From the IMG/VR virus record IMGVR_UViG_3300020185_001490, positions 1 through 26,802 of that record: a stretch of DNA of 26,802 bases. One strand, written 5' to 3'. The stretch comes from a virus. Positions within the stretch are counted from its first letter, which is position 1. Every line of letters begins with the position of its first letter. The position numbers were made by a program, and so were the translations under genes. Below, one piece after another: positions 7,042 through 15,459 of this stretch. The notes beneath the pieces were generated by a model. The model did not search any database. It saw only the letters and a list, made by a program, of their open reading frames with translations, and had not been told where the DNA came from.

Positions 7042-8944
7042 TACTACTCCACACGTTATCTTTTAATTTTACTTCTTGTATTATATCACTTCTGAGGTAA
7101 TTAATCAACAGTATTGATCGCTTTTTGGGTAAATGCAAGGGCATTGTTGAATGTAATAAACGAGTATTGTAAAACAAAATCGATCCTTTAGGCATGTCAT
7201 ATTGTTCTGCATGTAACTTGAAGTATTCATCATGTACACCCTCATAACAGGCTTGTATGTCCCAATCTGATTGATGACTATAAGGTATAACTCCAGTTGC
7301 TCCTGTGTCTTTATCTAAGTCATCCAGAGGAATAATAACTTGTACACCATAGACATCATTGTCACTTCTCATATTGTACTTTGGAAATCTATGTGGGGTA
7401 TCTATATGAGGACCGCACCATCGACTGGGTCCATTGATAGTCACAATGTCACTTGCATAAAATTCACAGTCTGGTAAGTGTACTTTTATCTCAGGGTAGA
7501 TGATGTCATGTATTGCTTTGACTTCTTTCCAATCATCAGTAAGTTGTGACCACCATACAGCGATACCCTTAGACTTTAGTTTTTCACAATCTTTGCCTTC
7601 TGCATATTGCTTTTTATGTGTTGACACTCTGACAGGATAGAGTTCATCTTTTCTGTCGTTGATATTGTCTATAATTTCAGTAGGAATGATATCACGTACC
7701 ATGTCAAACCCTTTACCTTCATGTTGTATTTCACTGTTTACACTTCTAAACATATTGTTTTTTAGTTCCTCCGCTAGTTCCGGAATATAATTATTTAAGT
7801 CTCTGTTTCTGTACTCATCTGATCCTGTTATTAATTGATGTAGATTTCTAATTGTCCACACACTAACAGATTGTGGCTCGACAAGCCATGCATGTAAGAT
7901 ATCAAGTTGATCTACATTAAATGTAGCAATCTTAGATTTTAATTGTTCTACTGCTTCGATGGCTTGTTGTCTATATTCAAGTGAAACAACATTAGTCTTA
8001 CACCAAACAGGTTCTGTTACTCTGTTTAAAAATATTCCAGGACGTACATCACGTGGACAACCATATTCCTCACATAAATCGCTCCACCATTCAATTAGTT
8101 TGGGTGACTGTATAATATTGAATATACTAACAGTATGACTTAAGTTTAAACTGTATCTTTCAGGTTCCTTTTTCTGTAAGTCAAATAACTTTCGTGTATT
8201 CTTTTCTATCTTATCCCATTTGAATGGATAACGTATGTAATCGTTTACCTTGCCATAGCCATCGATTGATAAACTGATATGCACTCCTTTAAAGTGCGAC
8301 CAAACGTCAATGAGGTCTTGTGTGATAGAAGTTAGATTAGTCACATATGATAATATTATGTTCTTTGCTCTATCTCCTTCAATCAATTGCTTACAGAACA
8401 GTTCATGTTCTTCCATGATAGTAGGTTCGCCACCAACAAATGCAATACGTTTTAAATTTGGAAATAAAGTATAGATATCAAGTGTCTGATCTTTTGTTAT
8501 GTTTATTTTTAAATGGTTATCTTCTTCAGATTCGATCTTCCATATGGTATTATATTCCTTTCCCCATTGGTCAGAGGAATAAGGATTACATGTAATACAT
8601 TTTGAGTTACATTTGTTACTAAAGGTTAAATCTAAGAAGTGAACATCATTAGGATCAACCTCAATGTTCATAGGAATATCATAGTCTTGTAAAGCAACAT
8701 TCCATATAGTACGCATAGACGTGCCTGATACTTTTTCAGAGTCTAAACAGTTTTTACAATCACTAGGCCAGTCGCCTTTTTTAAGTTGTTTTCTTATCTC
8801 AATAAGATTGTTATGATTTAAATTATCTGCATATGGTTTTTTTTCTACACCACCTGTATTTACAAGATTACAACAAGACTTATACCCGCCACCATCTATT
8901 GAGGCTGAGCCAAATGCCAAAGCACAATAGATAGGATCTTTCAT
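7031..8944 (-). CDS. Radical SAM protein fused to 2OG-Fe(II) dioxygenase-like domain
   Basis: A 637-residue two-domain protein. Residues 1-395 are a radical SAM enzyme: CNSKCITC (112-119) is the CX3CX2C motif that binds the 4Fe-4S cluster, and FVGGEP (169-174) binds SAM. Upstream Cys24/Cys25 and Cys63-x2-Cys66 (WPSDCKNC) look like a twitch/auxiliary-cluster region common in phage radical SAM proteins. Residues 410-637 look like a phytanoyl-CoA-dioxygenase-type domain: HID (His513, Asp515), distal His598 in RLLHSTMPLH, and Arg609 for 2-oxoglutarate. The start at 8944 is preferred over an in-frame codon at 8965: it overlaps the upstream TGA as ATGA and has GAGGTG 5-7 nt upstream. Possible roles are peptide or small-molecule modification; the substrate is unknown. 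Confidence 0.82.
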   Translation of the reverse strand: MKDPIYCALAFGSASIDGGGYKSCCNLVNTGGVEKKPYADNLNHNNLIEIRKQLKKGDWPSDCKNCLDSEKVSGTSMRTIWNVALQDYDIPMNIEVDPNDVHFLDLTFSNKCNSKCITCNPYSSDQWGKEYNTIWKIESEEDNHLKINITKDQTLDIYTLFPNLKRIAFVGGEPTIMEEHELFCKQLIEGDRAKNIILSYVTNLTSITQDLIDVWSHFKGVHISLSIDGYGKVNDYIRYPFKWDKIEKNTRKLFDLQKKEPERYSLNLSHTVSIFNIIQSPKLIEWWSDLCEEYGCPRDVRPGIFLNRVTEPVWCKTNVVSLEYRQQAIEAVEQLKSKIATFNVDQLDILHAWLVEPQSVSVWTIRNLHQLITGSDEYRNRDLNNYIPELAEELKNNMFRSVNSEIQHEGKGFDMVRDIIPTEIIDNINDRKDELYPVRVSTHKKQYAEGKDCEKLKSKGIAVWWSQLTDDWKEVKAIHDIIYPEIKVHLPDCEFYASDIVTINGPSRWCGPHIDTPHRFPKYNMRSDNDVYGVQVIIPLDDLDKDTGATGVIPYSHQSDWDIQACYEGVHDEYFKLHAEQYDMPKGSILFYNTRLLHSTMPLHLPKKRSILLINYLRSDIIQEVKLKDNVWSSNGK

Positions 8945-9327
8945 CGCCACCTCGTTTCTAACCACATACGTTCTTTATCTGTGGCTATATAGATTCTTTT
9001 TTGTCTGTGGTCTTCTTCATTAGACCAACACCAATGTTCGTTGAGTTGATTGTGTGTACTGTCATTATATTGTGCTAGGCTTACGTGGTGAGAGAGTTCA
9101 TGTATTCTGTCATAATCTTTTAAATCACAACTAGGTCCCCATGTATCCCAACACCAGTCACGTAATTGATTAAACTTAATAATCTTTGCTAAATCTGATT
9201 GTGCCATTGGCCTGGGAGTGAAACGTTCATACTGTGGTTTGATAATAGTAGTACACATCCATGTGAACATCTCATTCCCTTTAAATCGTCCATCTAACTT
9301 GTGAAACTGTAAATCTAACTCTTTCAT
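8941..9327 (-). CDS. Uncharacterised Trp/His-rich protein, 128 aa
   Basis: A soluble protein unusually rich in Trp and His, with clusters such as RDWCWDTWGPSC (56-67) and NEHWCWSNEEDHRQ (95-108). Four Cys and several His could bind metal, but there is no recognisable motif. The ATG at 9325-9327 overlaps the TAA stop of the upstream gene (TAATG), and its TGA overlaps the ATG of the radical SAM gene, so it is coupled on both sides. A partner or substrate role for the radical SAM enzyme is suggested only by this coupling. I do not recognise the family. Confidence 0.7.
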   Translation of the reverse strand: MKELDLQFHKLDGRFKGNEMFTWMCTTIIKPQYERFTPRPMAQSDLAKIIKFNQLRDWCWDTWGPSCDLKDYDRIHELSHHVSLAQYNDSTHNQLNEHWCWSNEEDHRQKRIYIATDKERMWLETRWR

Positions 9328-10025
9328 TAGAATCCAGCCTGAGACAACAACTCTTTGACTTCTGCAATTCTATGTGCATCTCTTTTAAACTTGATAGCCC
9401 AACGTTCAGGATCGATGTAATCTAAAACCATTTGCTGTTGTGTTTCATCCATTGATGCTAGAAACCCTAGACCAGATTCTGATTGATACAGTATCCATGG
9501 AGAAACCTTTCCTTTAGATATCTCATAACAAATTCTGTTCACTGGACCATATCGTAAGGCATCTTTGTTTTCTATTTTTTCATCACTAGAAATCTTAATC
9601 ATAGTTTCAATACTACGAGCAATTGCATCTAAAGGATCTTCTTCTCTAAGATACTCAATGATAAACTTAGTGTAGTTAGTATCACTTATCCATTTGTCAA
9701 TTTTAATTTGATTTGATAACAACCAATCAGCATATCGACCAATGTTAATTGCATTGACATTTACACAGTAATGACCAAACTTAACAAAGGCCAGATAATA
9801 ACTGCTTTTAATAAAGTCTAAATATGTTTTTTGTTTCTTTGTTGGAGTATGTTTTGCATAGAAATTTATCCAAGCATGAAATGCAATGCGATTACCTTTT
9901 AAATCTTTGTCTTGCCATCTGCGTTTGTTTTCACAGATATGCTTGGCCATTGTAGTTTCTCTTATAAAACTCCTGCCACAAAAATCGCAACCAAATTCTG
10001 ATTTAGTTGCCGAGTTCTTTTTCAT
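9327..10025 (-). CDS. Zinc-finger (C2HC-type) phage protein, 232 aa
   Basis: An N-terminal zinc finger (CDFC at 13-16, His29, Cys31; C-x2-C-x12-H-x-C) is followed by about 200 mostly helical residues with no known motif. The ATG at 10023-10025 is chosen: an upstream in-frame GTG at 10058 would add 11 residues deep inside gp62 and has no ribosome binding site. With the ATG start it overlaps gp62 by 23 bp. The conserved-looking middle (FHAWINFYAKHTPTKKQKT) suggests a nucleic-acid-associated protein. Given its place next to gp62, a role in replication or transcription control is plausible but is not shown by the sequence. Confidence 0.7.
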   Translation of the reverse strand: MKKNSATKSEFGCDFCGRSFIRETTMAKHICENKRRWQDKDLKGNRIAFHAWINFYAKHTPTKKQKTYLDFIKSSYYLAFVKFGHYCVNVNAINIGRYADWLLSNQIKIDKWISDTNYTKFIIEYLREEDPLDAIARSIETMIKISSDEKIENKDALRYGPVNRICYEISKGKVSPWILYQSESGLGFLASMDETQQQMVLDYIDPERWAIKFKRDAHRIAEVKELLSQAGF

Positions 10026-10590
10026 ATTCTTCGATTTCTGAATCTGTAATAATGTCACTTAGTAATTCCACCTCATCAAATTTTAAATTAGGATATTTTT
10101 CTGCAAGATACATTTTGCGATCATGTTGTTCACAAAATAATTTTGCTATCTCAGTCAGTTCACCTGCTGATAATTGTGGATATATCTTTTTATAATAATC
10201 CTTTATGTCTTTTGGCTTTGCTTTATCTTTTAGTTTAGCCACGCCCTGCTTGATCTGCGGTATCCAAGCATGAAACTGTTTGCCTATCCCTGGGCTTGCC
10301 GCACATAGCATCAACCATTGTAGTTTAGGATGCTTAGAAACATTCTCATTGAATAGATATTTATTTGCATGATGATCAACACTTTGTAAATAATACTGTG
10401 CCAATTCTTTTTTGCCTTTAACTACACTAATCCAATTGATCATCATAAAAGGAACAAACTTTCGTTGTTGTTCAGGAGTTAGTCGATCATAGTAGCCATA
10501 GTCTTTCTTGTCGATTGCAGTAATTGCCTCGAACAAGTTGAAGTCTTGCTTTTCAAACTTCTCATCTGTTGGTGTTTTTGCTCTAGCCAA
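10003..10590 (-). CDS. 62: Probable sliding-clamp loader small subunit, T4 gp62-like
   Basis: A 195-residue helical protein, close to T4 gp62 (187). The pattern KFVPFMMINWISV, then YLQSVDHHANKYLF, then KLQWLMLCA matches by eye the order of conserved segments in clamp-loader proteins of marine T4-like phages (Y-x-P-[FY] start, N-[KR]-Y motif, L-x-x-L repeat). gp62 works with gp44 to load the gp45 clamp; neither gp44 nor gp45 is in this window, so support by neighbours is limited. The start is TTG (10588-10590) with a strong AGAGG ribosome binding site. It sits 2 bp from a small membrane gene. The C-terminus is acidic. Similarity is weak in this fast-evolving family. Confidence 0.65.
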   Translation of the reverse strand: MARAKTPTDEKFEKQDFNLFEAITAIDKKDYGYYDRLTPEQQRKFVPFMMINWISVVKGKKELAQYYLQSVDHHANKYLFNENVSKHPKLQWLMLCAASPGIGKQFHAWIPQIKQGVAKLKDKAKPKDIKDYYKKIYPQLSAGELTEIAKLFCEQHDRKMYLAEKYPNLKFDEVELLSDIITDSEIEEYEKELGN

Positions 10591-10738
10591 AATAACCTCT
10601 TGCGATCCATCCTATTGCAATTGCTATAGGACCTATTATAAACAAATCAACTATCCAGTGCAATGCAATAGATAGTGTGACTATTTCTCTCCAATGTAAT
10701 CTACATACATTCTTCCAATGATCAAAACGCTTGTGCAT
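10583..10738 (-). CDS. Small membrane protein, 51 aa
   Basis: Starts at ATG 10736-10738 and ends at TAG 10583-10585. The N-terminal 20 residues are basic and Trp/His-rich. The remainder is a hydrophobic stretch (about residues 21-47, ending IGPIAIAIGWIA) forming one transmembrane helix or a tight hairpin. It overlaps the upstream gene by 17 bp and its stop lies directly before the TTG start of gp62, so it fills what would otherwise be a 130-bp gap. The ribosome binding site is weak; coupling to the upstream gene would explain translation. Function unknown. The family is not recognised. Confidence 0.6.
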   Translation of the reverse strand: MHKRFDHWKNVCRLHWREIVTLSIALHWIVDLFIIGPIAIAIGWIARGYFG

Positions 10739-11222
10739 AGTCTACGATTTCACAATTACGACTGATCTCTTTAACAAAGTAAACACATCTAGGCTTTGGA
10801 CCATCTTCGATAGGGACACATAAGAATTGTCCGTTACGTAGTCTAGGCGCATACCATGTTACGTCTGAATAGATATCAACAATTTCAATATCTAAAAAAC
10901 TAGGCGAGAATGATGTTAGTGGATTGAATGCAAACACTGTAAAACCTCTGTCGTTCAAACTAGACAATGGAATAGTCTCTAAGTCACCATGTTCTTCATG
11001 CCCAATTAATACTTGCCAATCAACAGGCATCTTAATTGTTTTGTTTCCTATTTCTAATACAACCGCGGGTGCATTGAATGACTCTAAAAAGATGAGTGGA
11101 ATGTAATGATAGTCTACATTCAGAGGGTTAGAGTTATCTAAGATAGCAAATCGTAAATCATCTACCTCATCTGGTAGTGTTTCTAAATCGTATGCCTGGT
11201 TGTCTAGTGTTAATATTTTCAT
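10722..11222 (-). CDS. Uncharacterised phage protein, 166 aa
   Basis: An acidic, beta-rich soluble protein. It opens MKILTLDNQAYDLETLPDEV and has a Pro/Ile-rich centre with the segment NKTIKMPVDWQVLIGHEEHG, followed by a beta-strand C-terminus. No catalytic motif is visible. It stands alone at the start of a transcription unit with its own near-consensus promoter whose -10 is 6 nt from the ATG. Downstream are the small membrane gene and gp62. Promoter and position suggest middle expression with the replication genes, but the function is unknown. Confidence 0.75.
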   Translation of the reverse strand: MKILTLDNQAYDLETLPDEVDDLRFAILDNSNPLNVDYHYIPLIFLESFNAPAVVLEIGNKTIKMPVDWQVLIGHEEHGDLETIPLSSLNDRGFTVFAFNPLTSFSPSFLDIEIVDIYSDVTWYAPRLRNGQFLCVPIEDGPKPRCVYFVKEISRNCEIVDYAQAF

Positions 11223-11228
11223 GTCTTT

Positions 11229-11257
11229 ATTATAACTCCTCTGTATGTTATTTTCAA
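11229..11257 (-). promoter_or_regulatory. Sigma-70-type promoter, leaderless geometry
   Basis: TTGAAA (11252-11257), 17-bp spacer, TATAAT (11229-11234), with the ATG of the 166-residue gene 6 nt after the -10. The 50-bp interval ending at this ATG matches the one before the gene at 15414 at about 37 of 50 positions, including an upstream TTACCA and the TATAATAAA-N-ACATG end. Confidence 0.7.
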
Positions 11258-11271
11258 TTTAAATGGTAACT

Positions 11272-12729
11272 TCAATATTTTAATTTTTCTATTGCAAACG
11301 GATAGTTTGCTTCTTTGTAAAATGCCTTACGAGAAGTTAAATGTCGTTTAGCAAATCTGCATGAACTTGTTAAGTCCCAGATTTGAACAAAGTCTTTATC
11401 GTCTGCTTTACGAATGCCACGACCGATAGACTGTATGACACGAACAAAACTTTTACCTGGTTCAATGAGTACAAGATTAAAAATCCTAGGAATGTTAATA
11501 CCAGTACTAGCCACGCCATAAGTAGCAATGATAACTTTATTAGTAGCAGTGGATACCTCATCATATTCTTCTTTTCTGTCATTGACTTTCATGCCTCCTG
11601 ATACAAATACTGCATCATCTAGTCGTTCTACAAGTGCATGTCCTGCATTGATACGATCAACCAAGACAAGTGTATTACCTGTTTCTTTTATTTTATCTAC
11701 TAACTCTGCCAACTTATCTAATCGTTTAGAATCTGAGAGTAAGTGTTTTAGTTCTGCTTGATAATTACTAAACTCTTGGTCGTCTTGTAATTGTACAATG
11801 TTCACATGACATTTACTTAAGACACCTTGATCTTGTAATTCTTTTGCAGATAGTTTATTAGTGACTGGACCTAAACTTACTTCCAATGCCATTCTTTCAT
11901 ATTCTGCTTTGGGAACAGTACCAGTCAGTCCCCATCGTATGGGAACATGTGACATGACGCCTGTTAACAGTGCCTTCAATGCATCTGCTTTAGCCATGTG
12001 TACTTCATCTACCATTACGCAAACAACACCTTCAATGAATTCATCGATAGTGCAGTCGGCCTCTCCTCTCTTGGTATTTTTTAAAAGGATGTTCAAGGAT
12101 TGCCATGTGCAAATTGTATGTTGCTTAAAGTATTCTTTACGATCACCGTAATAAACACCAACATCTAATCCTAGATTTATGTAATCTTCTTCGGTTTGTG
12201 TGACGAGACTTTTGTTAGGAACGATAACGATACTACGACCATAGAACTCTATGCTCTTACTCAGAGCGGCTGTCATAATCGTTTTACCTGCCCCTGTAGC
12301 GACCTCTTGTATCGACTGAGGGTTTGCTAAGAACTGATTGATAACTTCTACTTGATAGTCTCTCAGTTCGATGGATTGTCCTTCGCAGACATGTCCTGTG
12401 GGCCACTTAACATCTTCAAATGTGTTAGTGGTAATTTCATCAAAATCAAATGTGTTATTGTATTCCCTCATATCTTCTAACTCAATCGTGTAATTGAGTT
12501 CTTCCAAGATAGGAATAATTTGAGGTAATAAATTAATAAATGTGGAACCAGCAAGGCTACAATAACTAACCTTGCCGTTCCATCTACCTAGTTTAACACT
12601 GGGCATGTAACGTGCACCAGGAACCTCATACTCAAACTTTTTCATCAGTGCCCTACGAGCATCTAATTCAAGTCCGGCAATCTTTAGATTGACTTCATCT
12701 TTAATTTGTAGTGTTGCAGTTCCTGGCAT
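11272..12729 (-). CDS. uvsW: UvsW-type RNA-DNA and DNA-DNA helicase
   Basis: Superfamily 2 helicase that unwinds R-loops and branched DNA, switching T4-like phages from origin- to recombination-dependent replication. It has 485 residues (T4 502). The N-terminal domain (1-110) carries the UvsW-like KLGRWNGKVS segment (46-55). Then come Q-motif-like LRDYQ (122-126), Walker A ATGAGKT (144-150), DEVH (241-244), LTGT (268-271) and the arginine-finger motif QSIGRGIR (433-440). The ATG at 12727-12729 is 4 bp from the end of the TonB receptor gene and lacks a clear ribosome binding site, so it depends on readthrough translation. Identification is secure. Confidence 0.94.
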   Translation of the reverse strand: MPGTATLQIKDEVNLKIAGLELDARRALMKKFEYEVPGARYMPSVKLGRWNGKVSYCSLAGSTFINLLPQIIPILEELNYTIELEDMREYNNTFDFDEITTNTFEDVKWPTGHVCEGQSIELRDYQVEVINQFLANPQSIQEVATGAGKTIMTAALSKSIEFYGRSIVIVPNKSLVTQTEEDYINLGLDVGVYYGDRKEYFKQHTICTWQSLNILLKNTKRGEADCTIDEFIEGVVCVMVDEVHMAKADALKALLTGVMSHVPIRWGLTGTVPKAEYERMALEVSLGPVTNKLSAKELQDQGVLSKCHVNIVQLQDDQEFSNYQAELKHLLSDSKRLDKLAELVDKIKETGNTLVLVDRINAGHALVERLDDAVFVSGGMKVNDRKEEYDEVSTATNKVIIATYGVASTGINIPRIFNLVLIEPGKSFVRVIQSIGRGIRKADDKDFVQIWDLTSSCRFAKRHLTSRKAFYKEANYPFAIEKLKY

Positions 12730-12733
12730 TCGA

Positions 12734-14287
12734 TTACGGCCTGTATTGTAGTGTTATAAAGAATTCAATACCACCTGAGTTATATCCAGGGTTGAATTCA
12801 AATCTTCTATCTAGTATATCTCTTACTGTAGCAGATAGCAAGTAGTTAGGTGCAATTTCTGATTCGATCTTGTAATCGATTGAACTTACATCATCAAGCA
12901 TTTCTGTTCCATCATACGGTCCAGGCTTTCTATCGAATAGTCCAGTGTATGTGAATGACAATACATAGTTGTCTACATAAGATACAGATGATATGATTGC
13001 TTTATACTTTGCAACTCTAGGTTGATCTGAGTTAGTATAGCCAAACTCATAACCAAAGTCTGTGTCCATCCAATCAACACCTTTTGTTCCAGTCAGTCTC
13101 ACACCTTCAGTATCATATTTGCCAGTGTTGACAAACTGTGATGATGCAAAACTATAGTCGATACCTTCTGAAAATTTGTATTTAAATACAGTTATATTTT
13201 TATAACCAAATTCAATACCTGTTGCTTCCTCAGGGTCTAGTCCAGGATTAGGTGCAGTCCATGCATCACCATTTAACTCATATAGAGTTGGGTTACGATA
13301 TGATGTACCGAAACTTGAAAAGAAATCTCCCTTTGATGATCCAATACGATAAACAAATGCATCTTCACTTAAACGTAGACCTATGTTAATAGGCTCGTAG
13401 TTCAGCAATGCATACACAGAGATAGAGTCTTGTGACATACCTTCATACTTTTCATATTCAACTGTTGCACCATAGAGATTGTTACCAACTGTGTGCCTTG
13501 TATCTACAAATGCTCTTTCAGCATCTGAAGAATAAGTTTCTACGCCTTCAGTTTTATATTTTGCATCGTTAAAAGAATAACCAAACGTGTAGTTATCATT
13601 TCTTACTGATAAACTTCCTTTTGAACCTAACTGAGAACAATCATTTGATTGTGAGAAACTTGCGGTATAACAGTTGTCATAGTCATAGTCATATGATGTT
13701 GCTGAAATGTTCGTAGTGAACTCGCCTGTATCAAATTGACCTCTAGCAGTCATGTTTGTGTAGCCGTCAGTCTCATCATTGTCTGATCTAACACTATCAT
13801 TGTTAACATCAAAGTATGTAAAGTTTAAACCTTTACCTGTGTGTGTAACGAATGTATGTTGAGGTCCTAGTCTTAAAGTAGATTGATCTTTTGAAAGATC
13901 GTCTTTAATAAAGACTGTTCCACCTAAACTACCTGAACCATATAGTACACTGTTGACTCCGTTAACAACTTTAATTGTTTCGTTTCCTGTTGCAAAATCA
14001 TGTCCAAAGTCATACCATCCAGAGCCTGCATCATTTGCTGGAACTCCATTTCTGTATACACTTGTATGTACTGTTTGTGTTCCTCTTTCTGTGTAACCAG
14101 AAAAAGAACCATAACCACCTGCTTGAGTTGCTTCGGGTATAATTGTTTCTAATATATTAACGTCAGTCGAAGGGTCCGACTCTGCTTCATATGTTGTAGT
14201 TCCTACTACAACGATTTCTTCTATTTCTTGTGCATATACTGCTGTTGTTAAACACAACGATAATGCCAATGCTATTTTATTTTTCAT
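12734..14287 (-). CDS. TonB-dependent outer membrane receptor
   Basis: A 517-residue protein with a clear signal peptide (about 1-19, cleavage after AVYA). A TonB-box-like IEEIVVVG (22-29) follows. The plug is at about 40-127: VYRNGVPANDA (78-88), IKVVNGVNSVLYGSGSLGG (105-123). The rest is beta-strand rich and Tyr/Asp/Ser-rich, as in TonB receptors. The C-terminal part (VRDILDRRFEFNPGYNSG) resembles BtuB-type receptors. It is short: BtuB is about 594 residues mature, so the barrel may have fewer or shorter strands. The ATG overlaps the TGA of the 376-residue gene upstream (ATGA). It would sit in the host outer membrane, taking up a substrate via TonB or altering phage adsorption. The substrate is unknown. 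Confidence 0.88.
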   Translation of the reverse strand: MKNKIALALSLCLTTAVYAQEIEEIVVVGTTTYEAESDPSTDVNILETIIPEATQAGGYGSFSGYTERGTQTVHTSVYRNGVPANDAGSGWYDFGHDFATGNETIKVVNGVNSVLYGSGSLGGTVFIKDDLSKDQSTLRLGPQHTFVTHTGKGLNFTYFDVNNDSVRSDNDETDGYTNMTARGQFDTGEFTTNISATSYDYDYDNCYTASFSQSNDCSQLGSKGSLSVRNDNYTFGYSFNDAKYKTEGVETYSSDAERAFVDTRHTVGNNLYGATVEYEKYEGMSQDSISVYALLNYEPINIGLRLSEDAFVYRIGSSKGDFFSSFGTSYRNPTLYELNGDAWTAPNPGLDPEEATGIEFGYKNITVFKYKFSEGIDYSFASSQFVNTGKYDTEGVRLTGTKGVDWMDTDFGYEFGYTNSDQPRVAKYKAIISSVSYVDNYVLSFTYTGLFDRKPGPYDGTEMLDDVSSIDYKIESEIAPNYLLSATVRDILDRRFEFNPGYNSGGIEFFITLQYRP

Positions 14288-15414
14288 ACTATATCTATAG
14301 GTCTCCTGTTTATAATTTGTATATTTTTTATAGCGCCACCAACAATCTGTGGCTGTTCTTTTGTCGAACTGTATCTCAACAGTACCATCTCTTTAGTGAT
14401 GTCCTTAGCATCGTTTAGTAGGTTAGATTTCCCTCCGTTAATAATTTCAATATCGTTTTCATCAAATACTCTACGTATTTCTTTTGCTATTGTGGTTATG
14501 TCAATTTGTCTATGTCTGACTCTATCCGTTGAATTCTTTAAAGACATTGACTTTATATTATCCAGATTCAAGCCTCTGGTTACTACAACTGTTTTACAGT
14601 CTATTTCTTTTAGCCATGACACAAATTCTTCTAAGTGATCAATGTCTACTTCAGGCGCATATTGTGCAAAGAATTCTAAACGAGGAACCTCGTTTGTTAT
14701 ATTGCTGTCAATTGCAACACCATGATATGCTAAATTAGCAAGAGTCTTTGGCTCTGTATTTAGGTTGACATCTTTAAATATACTGTCAAGTGAGTCATTG
14801 CTTCCAGCAATAGAATACACTCCATCGTTTTCTACAAGTGTAGGATCCCATGTCTGTTTTTCCATTGCTTCTAGTTGTTCTATTACTTCTTTGACTTCGC
14901 CCTGATAGATAGTTTCAAAATACTTAGGCAAGACTTTATATGCTATTTTCAATGCGTGGGTAGATGCTGGTGCTTCATAACGTTTCTTTTCTTTGTTCCA
15001 CTTCCATATTGTATCGTCAGGATAATGATAGTTTTCTAACACCCCAAGCATGATACGTCTAAAGCCATTGATAAAATCCTTTTTAAAAGGAACCTTAAAT
15101 ACCAAAAGGTTTTCTTCTTTATTGTAACTAAGTCTGGCTCGTGTAAACTCAGGAAGACTTGGAATAATTTTTGACTTCCATTCTAAACTATGTAAGTATG
15201 GTTGTTGGAAGCCAGACTGTGATAATTGATGTTGGTATTTTGTTATTAGTCTAGTTAATAGATTGGATTGATTTTCAGTTATGTTTTTTTTCTCATGTAC
15301 AAGTTGCATCATGCTAGACAAAAAAGAATGGTCATAATGACTCAATCGAACATTGCCATGTTGTAACATCCAATAGATAATATGTTCTTTGTTTTGTAAT
15401 TCAATCTGATACAT
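14284..15414 (-). CDS. Uncharacterised phage protein with possible HARP-like segment, 376 aa
   Basis: I take the ATG at 15412-15414 as start; an in-frame GTG at 15429 lies at or above the predicted transcription start. The N-terminal half has a segment LEWKSKIIPSLPEFTRARLS, then FKVPFKKDFINGF, then WKWNKEKKRYEAP, which recalls the HARP/substrate-recognition modules found in front of SF2 helicases. This is a weak, by-eye likeness. The C-terminal half alternates VVVTRGLNL and I-rich strands with charged helices, with no Walker or DExH motif. It lies just upstream of the TonB receptor (ATGA overlap), with UvsW the next gene after that, so it may be a UvsW partner. Function is not established. 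Confidence 0.65.
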   Translation of the reverse strand: MYQIELQNKEHIIYWMLQHGNVRLSHYDHSFLSSMMQLVHEKKNITENQSNLLTRLITKYQHQLSQSGFQQPYLHSLEWKSKIIPSLPEFTRARLSYNKEENLLVFKVPFKKDFINGFRRIMLGVLENYHYPDDTIWKWNKEKKRYEAPASTHALKIAYKVLPKYFETIYQGEVKEVIEQLEAMEKQTWDPTLVENDGVYSIAGSNDSLDSIFKDVNLNTEPKTLANLAYHGVAIDSNITNEVPRLEFFAQYAPEVDIDHLEEFVSWLKEIDCKTVVVTRGLNLDNIKSMSLKNSTDRVRHRQIDITTIAKEIRRVFDENDIEIINGGKSNLLNDAKDITKEMVLLRYSSTKEQPQIVGGAIKNIQIINRRPIDIV

Positions 15415-15420
15415 GTTTTT

Positions 15421-15449
15421 ATTATACACTTCCTATAACTTATTATCAA
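15421..15449 (-). promoter_or_regulatory. Sigma-70-type promoter, leaderless geometry
   Basis: TTGATA (15444-15449), 17-bp spacer and TATAAT (15421-15426). The ATG at 15414 lies 6 nt after the -10 box. TTACCA precedes the -35 by a few bases, as at 11229-11257. Located immediately after the terminator of the AAA+ ATPase gene, so it starts a new transcription unit (376-residue protein, TonB receptor, uvsW). Confidence 0.7.
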
Positions 15450-15459
15450 TTTATTTGGT

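Noticed and set aside
12734-14287. Contig chimera with host DNA as the source of the TonB receptor
   Set aside because: Start and stop interlock with phage genes (ATGA upstream, 4-bp gap to uvsW), and base composition matches its neighbours, so an artefact is unlikely.
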